From NCBI GenBank assembly GCA_046296435.1, contig JBKBLI010000031.1, forward strand, positions 1-39,161: DNA of 39,161 bases. Direction: 5' to 3'. The stretch comes from M3007 sp046296435. Its GTDB lineage: Bacteria > Bacteroidota > Bacteroidia > Chitinophagales > Saprospiraceae. Below the pieces are notes generated by a model, which was not told the origin of the DNA, made no database searches, and saw only the letters and a list, made by a program, of their open reading frames with translations. Of this stretch, positions 9,768 through 18,079 are shown in pieces; position 1 is the stretch's first letter, and every line of letters starts with the position of its first letter. Position numbers and translations under genes: made by a program.

Positions 9768-9770
9768 GCG

Positions 9771-9778
9771 CAAAGATA
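9771..9778 (-). promoter_or_regulatory. possible -7 promoter box for the EnvC-like gene
   Basis: TATCTTTG on the minus strand, with ATTG about 22 bases upstream as a possible -33 box. It is so close to the GTG start (9767) that the transcript would be nearly leaderless, or the true start is further in. It could also be coincidence in coding DNA. Confidence 0.35.
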
Positions 9779-9845
9779 TTCCTTTTTCGGGGAATTGCGA
9801 CAATTTGTTAATGGTTAATGGTTAGGGGCGTCTGCGCGGGGTAGC

Positions 9846-9861
9846 TTTTTTTCGAAAAAAA
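9846..9861. repeat. perfect T7-CG-A7 palindrome
   Basis: Seven T, CG, seven A: a perfect 16-base palindrome between the 5' end of the EnvC-like gene and the 3' end of the glycosyltransferase gene. It belongs to a set of similar T-tract/A-tract palindromes found in many intergenic regions of the window. Confidence 0.6.
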
Positions 9862-9885
9862 TGGGTCGCGGAGCATGCAAGGTCT

Positions 9886-11574
9886 TCACTGCCGGTCGGG
9901 CCTCCGCTCAAAAAAAACGAATCCGTTTTTGTGGTAGAGTTCGCGCACGTCCTGTACGTGGGGCAAATTGTGCAGATTGCTCACTTTGGCCACAAAATAG
10001 ACTGGCTTGTCTAAACGGCCGTAAAGCAGGCTGTCGGTCTCGGACAGGCTGAATTTGGATGGGTGATTGCGCTTGTCGGCGTAATACAGATGTGCGTAAC
10101 TCTTGAATCCCATGGTGCGAATGTAGCAGTCCTCGCCGCGCTTTGACTGGTAGAACTCTACGGCCGCTCGTTGTGAGTAGGCTTCAATATTGCCAACCAC
10201 CGAAATCAAAGTCAGGCTGACAAACAACAAGCTGGATCCAAAGATGACTTGAGCGGCAAGCCACGCTTTTTGGCGCCGCCAATACCAGACGCCCAGCGCC
10301 GCCCCCGATATCAGCAGCAGCCCGGGTATCCCTTGATACATAGACCACTCGACTTGGGCCTCCAGATTGCCCGCGGCAAACGGGTCGCGGCTGAACAAGG
10401 GAATCAACCACTCGGGGTGTTGGCCCACAAACGGAATCGAAAATACGGCGCTCCCCAGCAGTACCGCGATGGGCAACAATACCCACGGTATGTAGGCGTA
10501 AAACTGACGCCAACAAATCGCCCTCCAGATGGTCAGCGTAGCCAGATAGGTAATGGGATAGTACGCCAGCGAAGAGTAATGCACGATCTTGGTCTTGACC
10601 AGGCTGAACAGGATCAACACCACCCAAAAAAGAAACTGCATCCACGTTGCCAAATCTGAACGTTTGCAACTCAGCAGGGTGTCCGACTCCAGCATCTCAT
10701 CTTCCGATTGCCGGTCGCCCCACAGATTGGCTATGGCAAACACAGAGGCCGGAAACGCCCCCAGCAACAAAATCACTACGTGATACCCCGGGAATCCGCC
10801 GTGACCGCTGTCAGGCGTGGCGAACAAGCGAATCTGATAGGCCATGAATTCGCGCACAAACCAGAATCCGTTGATGGCCGTCTCTATCGCAAACCAAATC
10901 GAAGCGGCCAATCCTGAAGCCAACAAGAAATAGCTCAGATGCGTGAAAAATCCCCGGTTGCGAAAACGGTACTTGGCCCAGTAGAGCATCAGCGTAAGAA
11001 ACACAATCAGCAAAGCCACAGGTCCTTTGGTCATGACCGCCATGCCCAGCGAAATCCCGCCCAATAAGAGGTGCCAGTGTCGCCAGATCCACAAGCCGGC
11101 TTTTTGGGCCGTAAAAAACTGCCAGCGAAACGCTATGAAGCCGTAAAGTCCGGCAAAAATAAACAAGTTGAACCACGGATCAATAATGCCGCTACGAAAA
11201 TAGAAATGCGGCAAAATGCTCCCAATCCAGATCAGCACCCAAAGCCATGCAAACAAACGATCGTGCACGCGCGACCCAATGCGGTAAATCAGCAGGAGCG
11301 TGGCCAAACCGCACAAGGCGTTCGGGAATCGCGCCGCAAACTCATTGACCCCAAAAACCTTCATCGAGAGCGCCTGCATCCAAATGAAGAAAGGCGGCTT
11401 CTCCCAAAAAGGCTCAAAATCGATGGTCGGCAACAGCCACGAGCCGCTCAAGGTCATCTCCCGCGCACACTCGGCAAAATTGATCTCGTCCCAATCGAAC
11501 AAGTGCACGGCGCCCAAAAAAGGCACGAACAACAATAACGCCAGCAGACTCAGTTTAAAGTAATCCCGTTGCAT
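9886..11574 (-). CDS. ArnT-like (GT-C, PMT/GT39-type) membrane glycosyltransferase
   Basis: A 562-residue membrane protein with about 11-12 helices. The first periplasmic loop contains FDWDEINFAECAREM, whose acidic pair is the catalytic/metal site of GT-C enzymes. It also has the WEKPPFFIWMQA motif characteristic of ArnT-like transferases, which move a sugar from a polyprenyl-phosphate carrier onto lipid A, protein or another envelope acceptor. ATG at 11574 is chosen because MQRDYFKLSLLALLLF gives a proper first helix; the open frame before it is not membrane-like. The C-terminal 150 residues are a soluble periplasmic domain. Donor and acceptor cannot be told from sequence. Confidence 0.88.
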   Translation of the reverse strand: MQRDYFKLSLLALLLFVPFLGAVHLFDWDEINFAECAREMTLSGSWLLPTIDFEPFWEKPPFFIWMQALSMKVFGVNEFAARFPNALCGLATLLLIYRIGSRVHDRLFAWLWVLIWIGSILPHFYFRSGIIDPWFNLFIFAGLYGFIAFRWQFFTAQKAGLWIWRHWHLLLGGISLGMAVMTKGPVALLIVFLTLMLYWAKYRFRNRGFFTHLSYFLLASGLAASIWFAIETAINGFWFVREFMAYQIRLFATPDSGHGGFPGYHVVILLLGAFPASVFAIANLWGDRQSEDEMLESDTLLSCKRSDLATWMQFLFWVVLILFSLVKTKIVHYSSLAYYPITYLATLTIWRAICWRQFYAYIPWVLLPIAVLLGSAVFSIPFVGQHPEWLIPLFSRDPFAAGNLEAQVEWSMYQGIPGLLLISGAALGVWYWRRQKAWLAAQVIFGSSLLFVSLTLISVVGNIEAYSQRAAVEFYQSKRGEDCYIRTMGFKSYAHLYYADKRNHPSKFSLSETDSLLYGRLDKPVYFVAKVSNLHNLPHVQDVRELYHKNGFVFFERRPDRQ

Positions 11575-11703
11575 TATGTTTGTAACAAAACAAAATGCCC
11601 ATGGTTTTGCCAAGGGCGGCAAGGAACGGCAAAAATGCCCCCCCTTGACTCGTTTGATCGCATTTTTTGGACAAAAACGCAATGTCTCAGCCGCGCTGTA
11701 TCG

Positions 11704-11718
11704 TTTTTTCAAAAAAAA
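11704..11718. repeat. T6-C-A8 palindromic tract
   Basis: Six T, C, eight A, followed at once by a GC-rich stretch. It is a member of the intergenic T-tract/A-tract set and lies about 130 bases upstream of the glycosyltransferase start and about 190 bases upstream of sprE. Confidence 0.5.
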
Positions 11719-11764
11719 GACGCGGGGCGGAAGCGCGGCGGGCGGCGACGTTCGCTCGCAAAGT

Positions 11765-11798
11765 TGCGCGTCGTTCAGGCAACCCTGACGCGCATTTT
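11765..11798 (+). promoter_or_regulatory. hairpin 1 in the sprE leader, terminator-like
   Basis: TGCGCG (11765-11770) pairs with CGCGCA (11789-11794), and TCAGG (11775-11779) with CCTGA (11784-11788) around the loop CAAC, leaving a 4-base bulge on the 5' side. TTTT follows directly. It lies about 110 bases before the sprE start. Confidence 0.4.
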
Positions 11799-11813
11799 CA
11801 CGTCATAAGAATT

Positions 11814-11855
11814 GCCTGTTTCGCCCCCCATCGGCCTAAAACAGGCGCCATTTTT
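11814..11855 (+). promoter_or_regulatory. hairpin 2 in the sprE leader, terminator-like
   Basis: GCCTGTTT (11814-11821) is an exact inverted repeat of AAACAGGC (11839-11846) with a 17-base loop, followed by GCCA and five T. With the preceding hairpin this could act as a terminator or attenuator ahead of sprE. Confidence 0.4.
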
Positions 11856-11908
11856 GATCCATCGCTCAAGAAAGCCTCTTGCCAACAAACAAACCGGCTT
11901 TGTACGAC

Positions 11909-14899
11909 ATGTCATTTTTTCAAAAAAACGCGCGCATTTTTATCCTGCTCGTCATGGCGGCCATATTGGCGTCGGCCTGCGTCGCCACCAAAAGCAAAAA
12001 CGACAACAGCGTGGGATGGTTCAAAAAGCGCTACCAAAATCTGACCACCAAATACAATTACTGGTTCAACGCCGACGAGTTGCTCTACCTGACGCAAATG
12101 CAGATGAACAATGCGTATCGCGATAACTACAACCAATTGTTACCCATCTTCCCCTATATGGCTGCCGACGCCCAGCCCTCCAAAGGCGATCTGGACAAAG
12201 TCATCCTCAAGTCGGCCAAAGGAATAGCCTTGCACCGCGCCAGCGATTGGGTGGACGATTGTTACCTGATGATCGGACAGTCGCAACATATCAAACGCGA
12301 CCAGGAGACCGCAGAGGCCACCTTCCGCTACATCCAGGAAAACCTGAACCCCCGAAAAACGCAAAAAGCGCGCATCAAAAAACTCAGCGACAAGGAGAAG
12401 AAAAAAGTCAAAGTTAAGAAAAAAAAGGAAAAAGAAAAAGCGGCCAAAAGCAAAAAGAAAGAGTACGCCAAGAAGAAAAAAGCTAAGTCCAAAGCCCGCA
12501 AAGAGGCGATAAAAGCCAAAAAAAAATCCGCTTCAAAAAGCAAAAGCGGCAAAAAGTCGTCCTCTAGCAAAAAATCATCGGGCGACAAGAAAGCCGCTGC
12601 CGACGCCGCGCCAACCCCTGCCACCCCGCCGCCCAGCCCCTCCAAACCGCCCAAAAAAGAGGAGTCCAAGCCCGACGCTCCGCCCAAACCCGAAAAACCC
12701 GTCATCGGCGGCGACCCTTACCACAAGGGATTGGGCCGCACTTCGGCCTATCCGCTGGCCATGGTGTGGCTGGGCCGCACGCTCACCGCCCGCGACAAGT
12801 TTATGGAAGCGGAGTTCCTGTTCCGCGAATTGCGCGAAGATTACTACTTCCCCGCCGAATACAAAGACGATCTGGCGCTGGCAGAGGCCGACCTGTTCAT
12901 CAAACTCAAATATTACGACCGCGCCATCGAACCGCTCAAAGAGGCCGTCAAACTGACGCGTCGCAAAAAAGAACGCGCCCGGCTCAACTACATCCTGGCC
13001 CAACTCTACGAGCGCAGCAACCAGTACGAACAGGCTTATGCCGCCTACGAACGCGTAATCGGAGGAAGCCCCAATTACGAAATGGAGATCAACGCCCGAC
13101 TCCGCCAGATCCAAAACGGCTGGAGCGCCGGCAAGATCAGCAGCGCCGATGCCAACAAATCTCTCGAGCGCATGCTCCGCGAAGAAAAGAACGCCGATTA
13201 CCGCGATCAACTCTACTTCACGCAAGCCGAAATCGCCCTACACGACGGGCAAAAGACCGAAGGCATCGCCCTGCTGCGCAAATCGCTCGACGCCAACAAA
13301 AACAACCCGCTCCTGCGCGCCGACGCCTTGTTCAAACTCGCCGAGCTCAATTTCGATCGCGAAGACTTCGTGCAGGCCCGGAACTACTTCGACAGCACCC
13401 TGTCGGTCATGCCCCCGGCCGACCCCCGATATCCGCTTGCCAAAAACTACGCCGAAAACCTCAAGGAAATCGCGCGCCTCATCGAACTGATCGCCGCCAA
13501 CGACAGCATCGTGCGCATCTACAACATGAGCGAGAGCGAGCGCTTGGCCTTGGCCAAATCCATCAAGAAAAAACGCGAAGAAGAATTGGCCCTCAAAAAT
13601 GCCCAGGACGCCGAAATCGGCGACGGCAAACCCCAGGCGCCCCTGGCAGGCGCGCGGCCTTCCAACTTCTACTTCTACAACGAGACTTTCCTCAAAAAGG
13701 GCAAAAAGGACTTCGTCAAAACTTGGGGTACCCGCAAACTGGAAGACAACTGGCGGCGCAGCAGCCGCCCCCTCGCCGGCGTCAGCGAGCAGACTGGCGA
13801 CCCGAGCGCCGGCGTCAATGCGAGCGCAGACGAACTGAGCGAACTGGAGATCAGCGAATTGTTCAAATCCATCCCCTCCAACGAAGCCGAACTGGGGCTT
13901 CTGCGCGCTTCCACTTACGACGCCATGTACCAACTCGGCGTGCTCTATCGCGAAAAGTTGCAGCACAACCTCCGCTGCTCCGGTACGCTCGAGGAGATGA
14001 TGAGCCGCTATCCGGAGATCGACAAAAACGAAAAAGAAGCCTGGTACTACTGCTACCTTGCCTTCACCGAACTGAAAAATACCCCCAAGGCCCAGTACTA
14101 CTACGACAAGTTGGTCGGTAAATATCCCAACAGCATTTTCGCGCGGGCCATCAGCGATCCCAATTTTGCCAATTCCACCAAAGAGCGCGAGCGCGAAATT
14201 AACGCTTACTACGCCGACACATACTCCCTGTTCCAGAAGGGCGAATACCGCTCCGCATTCGACAAATGTCAGGACGCTCCCAGGCGTTTCGGGGCAACCA
14301 ATCCTCTGCTGCCCAAATTCATCCTCCTCAGCGCCATGTGCACCGGCAATATCGAGGGGCAGGAGGCCTACTGTAAAGCGCTGGCAGACCTCATCCTCCG
14401 CTACCCCGACTCGCCCGAGAGCACCCGCGCAAAGGAAATTGCCCGCCTGCTCTCCTGCAAGGGCTTCGAAGTGGACGACGCCAAAAAGAAAACCGAACTT
14501 GCCCCCGGCGCCTTCGAAGAGGCCTTCACCCTCGACGACGACAAGCTGCACTATTTCCTCATCGCCCTCAGCGGCGACGTCCGCCTCGACGACGTCAAAG
14601 TGGCCGTCAGCGACTACAACCGCGAGTACCACCGCCTCGAACAGTTGCGCATATCCAATATTTTCCTCGGCTCCGACACCAACTCTCCTATCTTGGTGAT
14701 CCGCAAATTCGATAGCCGCGACCAAGCCATGCGTTACTACGACGAGGTGAAAGGCCGCGACGAATTTCTCGGCGAGTCAGCCCGTAAAAAATACACGAAA
14801 GAGTACTTCGTTATCACCCAGGAAAACTACCGCCGCATCCTCAAAAACCGAACCCTCGACGGCTACCGCGAATTCTTCACAGACAACTATCTCAAATAG
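11909..14899 (+). CDS. sprE: SprE/PorW-type TPR lipoprotein of the type IX secretion/gliding system
   Basis: A 996-residue lipoprotein. The signal peptide MSFFQKNARIFILLVMAAIL ends in a lipobox, with Cys24 as lipid site. NLTTKYNYWFNADELL just after it is the N-terminal signature of the SprE/PorW family, needed for gliding motility and type IX secretion. TPR-like helices follow from about residue 270 to 860. The C-terminal 110 residues, with HYFLIAL, ISNIFLG, IVIRKFD-like strands and a final YREFFTDNYL, match the conserved tail of the family. Between residues about 155 and 265 lies a very Lys-rich then Pro-rich linker. ATG at 11909 is preferred over TTG at 11879 because it gives a standard signal peptide. 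Confidence 0.85.
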   Translation: MSFFQKNARIFILLVMAAILASACVATKSKNDNSVGWFKKRYQNLTTKYNYWFNADELLYLTQMQMNNAYRDNYNQLLPIFPYMAADAQPSKGDLDKVILKSAKGIALHRASDWVDDCYLMIGQSQHIKRDQETAEATFRYIQENLNPRKTQKARIKKLSDKEKKKVKVKKKKEKEKAAKSKKKEYAKKKKAKSKARKEAIKAKKKSASKSKSGKKSSSSKKSSGDKKAAADAAPTPATPPPSPSKPPKKEESKPDAPPKPEKPVIGGDPYHKGLGRTSAYPLAMVWLGRTLTARDKFMEAEFLFRELREDYYFPAEYKDDLALAEADLFIKLKYYDRAIEPLKEAVKLTRRKKERARLNYILAQLYERSNQYEQAYAAYERVIGGSPNYEMEINARLRQIQNGWSAGKISSADANKSLERMLREEKNADYRDQLYFTQAEIALHDGQKTEGIALLRKSLDANKNNPLLRADALFKLAELNFDREDFVQARNYFDSTLSVMPPADPRYPLAKNYAENLKEIARLIELIAANDSIVRIYNMSESERLALAKSIKKKREEELALKNAQDAEIGDGKPQAPLAGARPSNFYFYNETFLKKGKKDFVKTWGTRKLEDNWRRSSRPLAGVSEQTGDPSAGVNASADELSELEISELFKSIPSNEAELGLLRASTYDAMYQLGVLYREKLQHNLRCSGTLEEMMSRYPEIDKNEKEAWYYCYLAFTELKNTPKAQYYYDKLVGKYPNSIFARAISDPNFANSTKEREREINAYYADTYSLFQKGEYRSAFDKCQDAPRRFGATNPLLPKFILLSAMCTGNIEGQEAYCKALADLILRYPDSPESTRAKEIARLLSCKGFEVDDAKKKTELAPGAFEEAFTLDDDKLHYFLIALSGDVRLDDVKVAVSDYNREYHRLEQLRISNIFLGSDTNSPILVIRKFDSRDQAMRYYDEVKGRDEFLGESARKKYTKEYFVITQENYRRILKNRTLDGYREFFTDNYLK

Positions 14900-14979
14900 A
14901 GCAGGCAACCGTATCGCATGCGGCAAATTACAGAAAAACGCTAAAGCGGGATATCGAAGCCGTTTTTCAAAAAAGGAAC

Positions 14980-14987
14980 TACCTTTG
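14980..14987 (+). promoter_or_regulatory. Bacteroidota-type -7 promoter box for the protease pair
   Basis: TACCTTTG, a perfect TAnnTTTG, 31 bases before the ATG at 15019. The T5-C-A6 tract at 14963-14974 lies just upstream, where the -33 element would be expected, so the T-run may serve in that role. Confidence 0.6.
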
Positions 14988-15018
14988 CGGGCTATATCCG
15001 TAAGCAGAGGCGTATCCA

Positions 15019-16356
15019 ATGAGTTTTTTGAGCAAGTGGTTGGGCAACAAGACCGAGGCCGCCGCCGATCCGCCCGTCGAGATCGGTCGCTACACCGACG
15101 CGTACAAGACTCCCGAGCAACTCGAAGCCTGGGACCGCGCGCTCGCGCTCTTTGATCAGGGTAAGCGCAGCGAGGCTTATTTGGCATTCCTGACATATCT
15201 GCGCGACGAAAAAGCAGATAACGTTCACTGGGTACAGGAAAGCGGTGGGCGGACCCAATTCTGGTTTTTTCAAGGCTCGGCCGTCGTCGAGGGCTATTTC
15301 GACCGCGAGCGCTTGCGCGCCGAAAGCCGCGTTGCCCTCGCTCCCTCCCCGCCCATTGGGCTGATGCGCCGCCTGCTCGAAATCAACTTCAGCCTTCGGT
15401 ATTGCCGCTTTGCGCTCACCTCCCAACAGGAGATCGCGCTTTGTTTCGATACGTACGTCGCCGACGGCTCCCCTTTCAAAGTGCTGCATGCCCTGCGCGA
15501 GTTGGCGCTGCATGCCGACAAACAGGACGACTTGATGCTTTCTGAGCACGACAATATCCAGCGCATTGCCTCCGCGCCGGTCGTCGCCCTCCCCGAGCAG
15601 GAAAAAATGGCCAAATATGCCTACCTCACCCGCGAGATCGACCACGCTTTCACCCTGCTCAAAGCCGCCAAGCCCGATCCCGCGGTCTATCCCAACGCCT
15701 ATGCTTTCTTGATGCTGTCCCTGGCCTTCCGCCTCGATTACCTCATCAAGCCTGAAGGCTCCTTGATGGACTCCATCGAGCGGATTTACAATATCTTTTT
15801 TTCAAAAAGTAACGACAAAAGCACCCCTGCAAACCGCGTGCGGGCCATCGTAGAGGAGTTCAAAAAAGTACGCGAACGCTCGCGGGAAGACCTGTACCGC
15901 GAAATGTACCGCACGCGCGCCACATTCGGACTAAGCCCCGCCGCCAATCACGACGTGGTCAGCGACATGATCGCCCGCGAACTGCCCAACATGGACTGGG
16001 CTTTAAAAAGCAATTACGACGACTTGGCGCTGGCCGTACCGCGCTATATTGCCGGTCTCGCACTGTTTCAGATCGTGCCGCCCCGTCCGACCAGAGATCT
16101 GCTCCGGCTGTTTTTTCAGGTCACCGAAGCCGACTTCTTCCGCGAGCTGGGCTTCCAGACCCAACTCGCGCATCCCAACGGCCTGCCCGACAAAGCCGCG
16201 ATTGCACAAGCCATCAAGAGCCTGGTCGCCAAGCACAAAGCGCAATTTCCGCACCTCGCGTTCAATCCCCACACCCTCAATTACGCCTCTATGCCCCTTT
16301 TTGCGCAGAGCTACATGCTGGCGCTCCAAAAACTCGATTTGCGCGCCGACTCATGA
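15019..16356 (+). CDS. unknown protein, coupled to a trypsin-like protease
   Basis: A 445-residue soluble protein with no signal peptide and no recognised catalytic motif. Residues about 90-180, with RRLLEINFSLRYCRFALTSQ and a later strand EIALCFDTYVADGSPF followed by an acidic helix, resemble the YbjN / type III secretion chaperone-like fold; this is a weak inference. The rest is mostly helical. Its stop overlaps the start of the protease gene in an ATGA, and a good promoter lies upstream, so the two form one coupled transcription unit. It may be a partner, regulator or substrate of the protease. Confidence 0.85.
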   Translation: MSFLSKWLGNKTEAAADPPVEIGRYTDAYKTPEQLEAWDRALALFDQGKRSEAYLAFLTYLRDEKADNVHWVQESGGRTQFWFFQGSAVVEGYFDRERLRAESRVALAPSPPIGLMRRLLEINFSLRYCRFALTSQQEIALCFDTYVADGSPFKVLHALRELALHADKQDDLMLSEHDNIQRIASAPVVALPEQEKMAKYAYLTREIDHAFTLLKAAKPDPAVYPNAYAFLMLSLAFRLDYLIKPEGSLMDSIERIYNIFFSKSNDKSTPANRVRAIVEEFKKVRERSREDLYREMYRTRATFGLSPAANHDVVSDMIARELPNMDWALKSNYDDLALAVPRYIAGLALFQIVPPRPTRDLLRLFFQVTEADFFRELGFQTQLAHPNGLPDKAAIAQAIKSLVAKHKAQFPHLAFNPHTLNYASMPLFAQSYMLALQKLDLRADS

Positions 16357-17432
16357 ACGATTACATCGAAGCGTATCAAAAGGCTATCGTGCAGATCGCC
16401 ACGCCCAAAAGCTCGGGAACGGGTTTCGCGCTGGCAAGCCGTCGATTGCTGGTCACAAACTACCACGTAGTGGAGGGCGCCAGAAGGGTCATCGTCGAAA
16501 ACAAAGCGTTTGGTAAACAATTGGTCGAAGTCTGTTACTGCGATTCAGGCTACGATCTGGCTTTTCTTCGCCCGGACCAGATGCCCGACGACCTGCCCGA
16601 CCTGCCGCTCGTCGGCGAGCCGCATCCGGTGGCCGGCGAGCGCGTGACGGCCATGGGACACCCTCGAGGCCTGCGCTTTTCGGTCAAAAACGGCATCATC
16701 TCCAACGCCTACGAGGAGATCAACGGCATCCCCTACCTCCACATCGACGCAGCGCTCAATCCCGGCAACTCCGGGGGGCCCCTGATCGACGCGCAGGGCC
16801 GCGTGATCGGCATCAACACTTTCGTGATGCGCGACGGCGACAATATCGGATTCTCCCTGCCTGCGCGGTTCGTGCTCGAAGCCTTGGACGCATTCGAACG
16901 CATAAAATCGCCCCATGCCGTCCGCTGCAAAGGCTGCTCCAACATCGTCACCGACGAAACTGTCGCTAAGGGCGCCTGCAATTATTGCGGCGCAAAAATC
17001 CAACTCCCCCATCAGATTCCGCCCTTTCAGCCCCACGGCGTGGCGCTTATCTTGGAGAACCTTTTCGTCAGGCTGGGTTTCGACGTCGAACTCTCCCGCA
17101 GCGGCCCCGATATGTGGGAACTCCGCCAGGGCAGCGCGCGCATACAGGTCAGCTATCACGAAAAAACGGGGCTGATCTCGGCCGACGCCATCCTCTGCCG
17201 GCTGCCTCAGGAAAAAATCGGCGACATGTACGCCTTCCTCTTGCGCGAGAACTTCTCCACAGAGGCCCTCACCTTTTCGCTGCGCGAACAAGACATCATC
17301 CTCTCCCTGCTGATCTTCGATCGCTACTTAGACGAAGAGATCGGTCTGCGCCTGCTCAAAAACCTACTCGAGAAAGCAGACGAGTACGACAACCTTCTCG
17401 TCGAAAAGTTCGGCGCCCGTTGGGTTGAGTAA
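16353..17432 (+). CDS. cytoplasmic trypsin-like serine protease with zinc ribbon and YbjN-like C-terminus
   Basis: A 359-residue protein with an HtrA/trypsin-like domain at residues 1-185. The triad is visible as His38 in TNYHVVEG, Asp68 in GYDLAF and Ser140 in NPGNSGGPL. A zinc ribbon follows with Cys192-x2-Cys195 and Cys209-x2-Cys212. The last 140 residues form a mixed alpha/beta domain that looks like the YbjN / type III secretion chaperone fold (inference). There is no signal peptide and no PDZ domain, so unlike DegP/HtrA it should act in the cytoplasm. The upstream partner gene overlaps it by four bases. The biological role is not known to me. Confidence 0.88.
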   Translation: MNDYIEAYQKAIVQIATPKSSGTGFALASRRLLVTNYHVVEGARRVIVENKAFGKQLVEVCYCDSGYDLAFLRPDQMPDDLPDLPLVGEPHPVAGERVTAMGHPRGLRFSVKNGIISNAYEEINGIPYLHIDAALNPGNSGGPLIDAQGRVIGINTFVMRDGDNIGFSLPARFVLEALDAFERIKSPHAVRCKGCSNIVTDETVAKGACNYCGAKIQLPHQIPPFQPHGVALILENLFVRLGFDVELSRSGPDMWELRQGSARIQVSYHEKTGLISADAILCRLPQEKIGDMYAFLLRENFSTEALTFSLREQDIILSLLIFDRYLDEEIGLRLLKNLLEKADEYDNLLVEKFGARWVE

Positions 17433-17715
17433 TCGCGCGCCTACCCTTTGCCCCGCAGCCGCGCCGATCGTCCGTCCAATACAAGTCCGCTAGCAGCGCC
17501 ACACGCCCGTATGTCCTGAGCGCCCTTTGACGCAACATGCAATGCCGGCATGTATGCGGCGCCCGCGCGACAATACAAAAGCCATCCTGAGCATGCTCGC
17601 CTCAACCTGTAAAATTTTTATGTATTTGAGATTCTTCTTCAAAAAAGCGTGCGCCCAAAAGCGTTTGGTCGATAAAAAACGTGTGTTAGTCGAAATCCCC
17701 CCCCATTTAAACGGT
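17433..17715. other. intergenic region before the Cys-rich peptide cassette
   Basis: No gene is supported here. The first half is GC-rich with a palindrome ATGCCGGCAT near 17541-17550. From about 17600 on the DNA becomes AT-rich and stays so through the next three genes. A short open frame at 17527-17718 has no coding features. Confidence 0.5.
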
Positions 17716-17723
17716 TAACTTTG
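17716..17723 (+). promoter_or_regulatory. Bacteroidota-type -7 promoter box for the Cys-rich peptide cassette
   Basis: TAACTTTG is a perfect TAnnTTTG. Transcription would start near 17730, ahead of both small peptide genes and the propeller gene, with the next strong terminator at 19630-19659. Confidence 0.55.
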
Positions 17724-17796
17724 TGAGCAAATCAAAAATTTAAATTCTTTTCTAACGAAAAAATCCTGTCAATTTTTATCACTCGCTGCATTTGCA

Positions 17797-18009
17797 ATGC
17801 TTTTGACGACCACCAACACTGTCGGATCAAATGGCCATTCTCCGGGTATGCGCGAAGCGGCGATTGTCCCCAAACAAGAATCAGTATCAACCAGATGCTT
17901 GTGCGGCAACGGCGTCGATGTTTATTCTTACGGGGCAAGTTGCGCGGCCGGGTCGGAATCATGCGCAGCCAATCCATGCCCCCAATCGCCTTGTCCAAGC
18001 AATGGTTAG
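17797..18009 (+). CDS. Cys-rich NVEAL-like peptide 1 (start codon unclear)
   Basis: From the ATG at 17797 this is a 70-residue peptide with six cysteines: C-x-C, then C-x6-C-AANP-C-x4-C. The block C-x6-CAANPCP is shared with the next gene, so the two are paralogues. The frame is open upstream. There, ACG AAA AAA at 17755-17763 begins a 14-residue stretch, KKSCQFLSLAAFAM, that looks exactly like a secretion leader starting 'MKK'. The ATG expected at 17755 reads ACG. Either ACG is used as a weak start (84 residues), the gene was inactivated, or the base is wrong. Small leader peptides followed by a Cys-rich tail beside a beta-propeller gene recall the NVEAL family of Bacteroidota. Confidence 0.6.
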   Translation: MLLTTTNTVGSNGHSPGMREAAIVPKQESVSTRCLCGNGVDVYSYGASCAAGSESCAANPCPQSPCPSNG

Positions 18010-18079
18010 CATTTTTAACATTTCACAATATCGTACAATCCTCTCCAAGCAGTACGCAACAATCAATTCAATCTTTGCC

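Larger units (their letters stand above)
11575..11908. other. divergent intergenic region, glycosyltransferase / sprE
   Basis: This 334-base region separates two divergent genes. It holds a T6-C-A8 palindrome (11704-11718), a GC-rich patch, and two hairpins with short T tails on the sprE side. No convincing TAnnTTTG box is seen in either direction. Confidence 0.6.

Noticed and set aside
12328..12705. Phe/Leu-rich 'membrane protein' on the minus strand
   Set aside because: It is the antisense of the Lys-rich linker of SprE; AAA/AAG codons read as TTT/CTT.
13238..14725. Long open frame on the minus strand inside sprE (495 codons)
   Set aside because: It is the complement of a well-supported TPR lipoprotein. 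GC-rich third positions keep the opposite strand open, and its translation is Val/Phe/Gly-rich without motifs.
15796..15807. T-tract/A-tract stretch within the 445-residue protein gene
   Set aside because: It encodes Phe-Phe-Ser-Lys in frame in an intact gene; counted only as a coding occurrence, not as an intergenic element.
17527..17718. 63-codon open frame before the peptide cassette
   Set aside because: No promoter, no signal or domain, and it ends at the promoter box; mixed composition suggests non-coding DNA.
18069..18076. AATCTTTG near peptide 2 as a separate promoter
   Set aside because: The first base deviates from TAnnTTTG and it is only four bases from the ATG, too near for a -7 box.
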